From Arion vulgaris (Eukaryota > Mollusca > Gastropoda > Stylommatophora > Arionidae), in contig CM036755.1 of NCBI GenBank assembly GCA_020796225.1, forward strand, positions 18,482,317 to 18,546,316: a stretch of 64,000 nt of DNA. The letters are read 5' to 3'. Below, in pieces: positions 27,844-33,800 of the stretch. Numbering within the stretch: the stretch's first letter is position 1; each line of letters begins with the position of its first letter. The notes under the pieces are model-generated. The model did not search any database. It had not been told where the DNA came from and worked only from the letters and a program-made list of their open reading frames with translations. A program made the position numbers and the translations under genes.

Positions 27844-30800
27844 AAGACCATCATCATTGCACTTCAGCTAGTAAGCATGTGTGCTTCAATCTCTTTCTTA
27901 CACAGGAAGATCTTAGTTGCGGTGCACAAACTCTGTAGTATCTGCTCTTTAAGAAGAAAAACTTTGTGGGTTTATGTGATGAAGTGGTTAAGATCTTTGC
28001 CTTGAGTTTTGAAGGTTAGGGGTTGGAATCCAGATGCCAATCAGATCACATGTTCATTTTTCTTCAGGAGATCTATAGCTAGGATTGCTGCTAGAGCTGT
28101 GGAGTTTGTGCTTTGTGCAACACTCTTGGCAGGTGGCATGCAATTTCTCTCAGAAGGGACAGAGCGATATAGGGAAACCCAGTGCAATAGAGTCAATCCT
28201 TCCCCTTAAGACCCTTTTCAATAAAAAAAGAAAAAGATTACAATTTGTTGAATGTTCTGATTTAGTCAAGAAATTTGAGACACAGGACATACAAAAGTGC
28301 AGGCAGCCATAGAGCATGCTTTATTTATTGTTTCTTGATGAAGTTTAGTACTGATGTTGTATCCACTTTTTTCCTGATGTCTTCATTTCTAAACCGGTCT
28401 CTTCTTGTTACTCCCAGCATTCTGTTTAGACACTTTATCTCTGTCGTGACTAGTTTTCTTCTTTCGTTTGATGTCAGCATCCACGTTTGGCACTGATAGC
28501 ATAATGTTGAGAGAAAAATTGTGTTGAACAATGCTCTTTTAGTGTTCATGATGACATGTTTGCATTTCAAAATTGGTGCCATTTGTCATTTGATTTGCTT
28601 TGTTGCATCTATGTTGGATTTTGTTAGTTATTCTTCCATTTGCTGAAAAAATGCTCTCTAGATATGTAAAGTCTTTGACTTGTTTTAACTGATGTTTGCC
28701 AAGAACTTCTTCTTCACCCTTAGGGAAGCATGGATCCGCAAACCAAGGTCTTCCAAACTCTCCTATCCCATGCCTTCTTTTCCCGATCTCTCAACTCTTT
28801 CCCCACTTTCTTGCATTCAGTCTCCAACTCCCGCTTTCACATTTCCTACGTCTTCCCTTAGATCTATTGCCCTGGGGGTTCCATCGGAGAGCCTGTCTCG
28901 TGATGCTGTTAGGGGTTTCCTCAGTGTGTGTCCTATCCATCGCCACCTTCTGCTCTTTATCTCTTGTTCCACCTGCTGTTGTCCCGCTCTATCCCACAGT
29001 ACCCTGTTTGTGGTCTTGTCATACCATCGCAGATGGAGTATCCTGCGCATGCATCTATTGATGAATGTCTGCAACTTTTGTGTCCCCCTTAGTTGTTCTC
29101 CATGTCTCTGCTCCATATAGAAGGACAACCTTGACATTTGAGTTAAATATCATTATCTTAGTTTTATTCCTGATCATTCTTGAATTCCATATGTTCTGTA
29201 CAGAACTAACAAGGATAAATTGTATATTTCAGGATGTGAAAGGTAACAGAGCTAATGATTACACATTCTCATGGAATCAGATGTTAAGTTTCAAGTCAGA
29301 CTCTGGTGTGTTTGTACAATATTGTCATGCTCGTTTGTGCAGGTTTGTAAGCATCTTTGCAATTATTTACTACAGAAGGTAGGAAGAAAACATTAGAATT
29401 TAACAAACATGGGATGAACATGTCAGAAGGTAGACAAAAATGTGGCAGCAGAGAAGATTTTCATCTAAACCAATCCATGTCAACTACTAGATTGTGGGAG
29501 CTGGGTTTGAAGATTGGTGTGCTAATAAAGGAACAGTATGACAGGTATGCAAGTAGGCTCATCAATCAAAATCCAACTGGTACGGTCAGTCTTTGGATGC
29601 TGTTGGAGATATTGCGAAGGAGATCGGAGCACCTATGGACATGTCTGGAGTGCAATGAAGATATTGAAACTGAAACTGTCTTTCAAAATTGTCCGCCCGG
29701 ATAATGGAGAGCAAATTTGAAAATACATTAAATTCAACTTTTGATGTCTTTTTCTTCAAACACTCCATATCGACCACTTGTTAAACCACTCTGTGTGATT
29801 TGTATGTGATCTGAGCCTTCTAATCACTTCTCCTTCTTTGAACGCTCCGTATCAACCACTTGTTCGCCCGAGTGGTTACAGGGGCCCAAATTTGGGGTGT
29901 AGAGAATAGAACCACTGTTACCTGCCACGCATGTCGTAAGAGGCGACTAAGGAGGTTTAGCTGAAATCGGATGCACATGTCCTAAATGTGTAGAAATCTA
30001 TGTGTTTAGGGGCCTACCAAACCAATATGCAACGTATACACGTTCTTGGCAAAGATCAAACATATCACAAAGAGTGATTAAAATTGGTCAACGCAAAGAA
30101 GAAGAAGAACCACTTGTTAACCACTTTGTGTGATTTGTATGTGATCTAAGCCTTTCTCCTTCTTTGAACGCTCCATATCGACCATATTTTAACAACTCTG
30201 TGTGATTTGTATGTGATCTGAGCATAAGAGCGATTGTACATTGTGCCAATTATGTGCCTACAAGTAGGTCAGCACACATCCGATTTCTGCAATCCTTTTA
30301 ATTTACTAGGATAGCTTTCCTAGGTCCTACATCAGTTACCTCTTACGACATACATTGTAGGTCACAGTGGTACTATTCTTGGATTCCTGTGTGAGCCCTG
30401 GCATCACATGGGTGAACCTTTGATGTGAAGATGCTACTTGATGTGAAGATGCTACTTGATGTGAAGATGCTACTTGATTAGTGACTTGATGAAGATGCTA
30501 CTTGATGTGAAGATGCTACTTGATGTGAAGATGCTACTTGATGTAATATCTAGACAATAAACAGAAAATATTAGGTGGGGAGATGGTGCTTGATTTGATC
30601 TATTACCATCCTTGTAGATGTATGTATCAATTATAATCTATTACCCTTACTGTCATCATCCCAACAGACTTCGAGGTTAGATTATAATCTATTACCCTTA
30701 CTGTCATCATCCCAACAGACTTCCAGTTTAGATTATAATCTATTACCCTTACTGTCATTATCCCAACAGACTTCCAGTTTAGATTATAATCTATTACCCT

Positions 30801-33800
30801 TACTGTCATCATCCCAACATACTTCCAGTTTAGATTATAATCTATTACCTCTCTTCCAAAACTTCATTTTAAATCATCCCTACTGTCATCATCTTTTCCA
30901 GTTTAGATTATAATCTATTACCCTTACTGTCATCATCCCAACAGACTTCCAGTTTAGATTATAATCTATTACCCTTACTGTCATCATCCCAACAGACTTC
31001 CAGTTTAGATTATAATCTATTACCCATACTGTCATCATCCCAACAGACTTCCAGTTTAGATTATAATCTATTACCCTTAGTGTCATCATCCCAACAGATT
31101 TTCAGTTTAGATTATCATCCTATTTGATTTAGCCCTTCCAGTGATATCAGTTATTAATGTCTTTCACAGCATGTTGTCAAACTGTGGAGTAGAAATCACA
31201 GACGACATTGACGTCAGCTGTGTAGTAAATGATGCTGCTCTGTATGCAGTTGTTCTACATTTAGCCAGGTAAGTCTTGTAATCCAAGATTGATTGTTTGG
31301 GATTGATTGCGCCTGTGTGTTGACGGGGCTTGCAAGGGAGCAAAGAATAGTAACACTGCAACCTGCAAGGCATGTCATAAGAGGCGACTGATGTATGAAA
31401 AGCATCGCAGAAATCGATTGTGCTTACCTACTTGTTTGCACATAACTGGCACAACGTTCAATCGCTCTTAGGCTTGGATTACATACAAATCATAAAGAGT
31501 GGTTAACAAGTGGTCGATATGGAGCATTTGAAGAAGAAGAAGATGAAATCTGATTAATCTTCAAGCCAGCACAGTAAAATAGGACACCATAAACTAATGA
31601 TACGGTAACATGACGTCCTGGGCAATGCATTGGACAGCTCTGTCGTGGAAACATAACAAGGACACAATGTACTCATAGTCTCTGCACAAACCTCACAAAA
31701 ATAGAACATAAAAATACAAGAGATTTCTCATCTTCTTCAAGAATTTTGTTAATACTCCACAGATACCCAGATGTCTTTCAGGATTCCTTCTCAAGTTTAG
31801 AACCTCATTGTATAGTCCAGTATCTCTTCAGACTATGGTAAGTGTTGGAGGTTTGTAGAATGTTATGTTGTGTGATCGACATCATGTTGGGCATTTCCAT
31901 GTATGCGACGTCCTCCTCTGCAGCAGTCATCTCAAAGTCCACTTGCTCACCGCATTCATGAGAAGTTGATTAGTATATCTTCTCTCTCTACCACGAAGAT
32001 GACACTGTCTGGCATGTCCAAACTTAACTCCCAATTCTCGTACTTGTTCCAGTGTCTGAGACTCGTCCATATCACATAAATGAGAGTGTACCGCATTGAT
32101 GATATCTGCTCTGCCCATACTTCTGCCCGCTTGAGTTGGGGCAATGTTTGCAAGAAAGTCAGCACACTCGTTACCCTGCACTCCAGCATGTCCAGATGTG
32201 TAAAGCCAAGTTATTTTCTTGAGATGTGATCTCCAAATGCTGTCCTCAAGTTCCATGCGCAGACTTCCAGATTCAAGCATATTCATCAAGTCTCATATGA
32301 TAATCGTATGGGTGGTCTATTGCTCAGCCACCCACGAGAAAGCCCTGGAGGCAGCGATGATCTCCATCGCCATGCTCGATGTTGTTTTCTTAAAGACGCC
32401 AGGGCCCTCATTTAGTAGTTATAGTTGTTATAATAGCTTTAGTAGCATTGTGGGGCAGATTAGTGTAATGCGTAAGCATTCACCTATCGACTTGGACTTT
32501 TGTGGGTTCTATCCTACACTCGACGTTCCATACATAAGGAAAGGAATTGGCCCTCCTAACTCCTGGACAATAGGGAATAGACATATGAAGTGACAGGCAA
32601 TTCATACCCTAAGGTCATAAAAGGCTAAGACAATTTTCTATTTGTATTAGTAGTAGCAGTTATAGTATATGACTGCGACAGATGCCAGACACCTCACGCA
32701 GGACAGGGTGGCATTTAAGGCTGCGGTCATGGGAGCCAAGTTCTGATGGACAAGCTCTAGATGATGATGATTAGCAGTAGTAGTAACTAACAGATTTTTT
32801 TATTTATGGGTAATGAACAAGCTCATAGATTTGCTTTGCATAGCTACAATATCAGAAAAGGCTGCAATTTACCGAAATGTCATTCTTAACGCCTTGAGAA
32901 AGTCTTTCCAAACAGAAGAGTTTCAGGGTTGTGAATCCCAGTTGCTGACTAGATTGAGAGAGATGGGTGTCGATATGGGTATAGCCCGAAAAGAACGACA
33001 TACCAAATATGCAAAGAGATTGATTAATCAACATCGAACTGGCGTGTTGGGCTGCTGAACGCTGTTGGATTTGTTGAGGCAGAGCTGACCAGATTGAGAG
33101 AGATGGCTGTCGATATCTGTACAGCCAAAAAAAACCAGACATTCCAAATATGCAAAGAGATTGATTAATCAACATCGAACTGGCGTGTTGGGCCACTAGA
33201 CACTGTTGGATTTGTTGAGACGTAGATCGGAGCACCTATGGACGTGTCCATAGTGCTATTATGATAGTCCTCATATAACTGATATTTTTTGTATTATAAT
33301 CTATTATCTATATCATCTTCGTGTCCCATTGACTTTAAGGCTTTCTAAGACTTCCGCTGTTGCCATTCTGCTGCCTTTCTACCCACCGTCTCCCACGTCA
33401 GGCCACACTCCTCCAACTCTCTCTCCACAGTTCTTCTCCCTGTTTCCTTTGGATGTCCAGGTCTTCTCTTCCCATCTTCCGTCCACCTGAGAGCTGTCCT
33501 AGCTAATGTCCCCACTGGCATATGACATACATGTCCAGTCCACCTCCATCTTCATCTTTTAATGATGGTCTCCAAAGATGCACAGTCCATTCGTTTCAAA
33601 AGCTCCTCCTTATCTGTTATGGTATTTGGCCAGAAAATTTGCATGATTCTTCTTAAACATTTATGTATTAGAATGTAAGACAGTTATAATGTTTTGTTTC
33701 TGTATAGTCACCTGACCAATGCTGCGTATTCTGTATGTCCAGTCAAAGGGGAGCCTAGAGACATTGCCCAGGTTTGTTTTCATGTTTGTTAAATGTCATT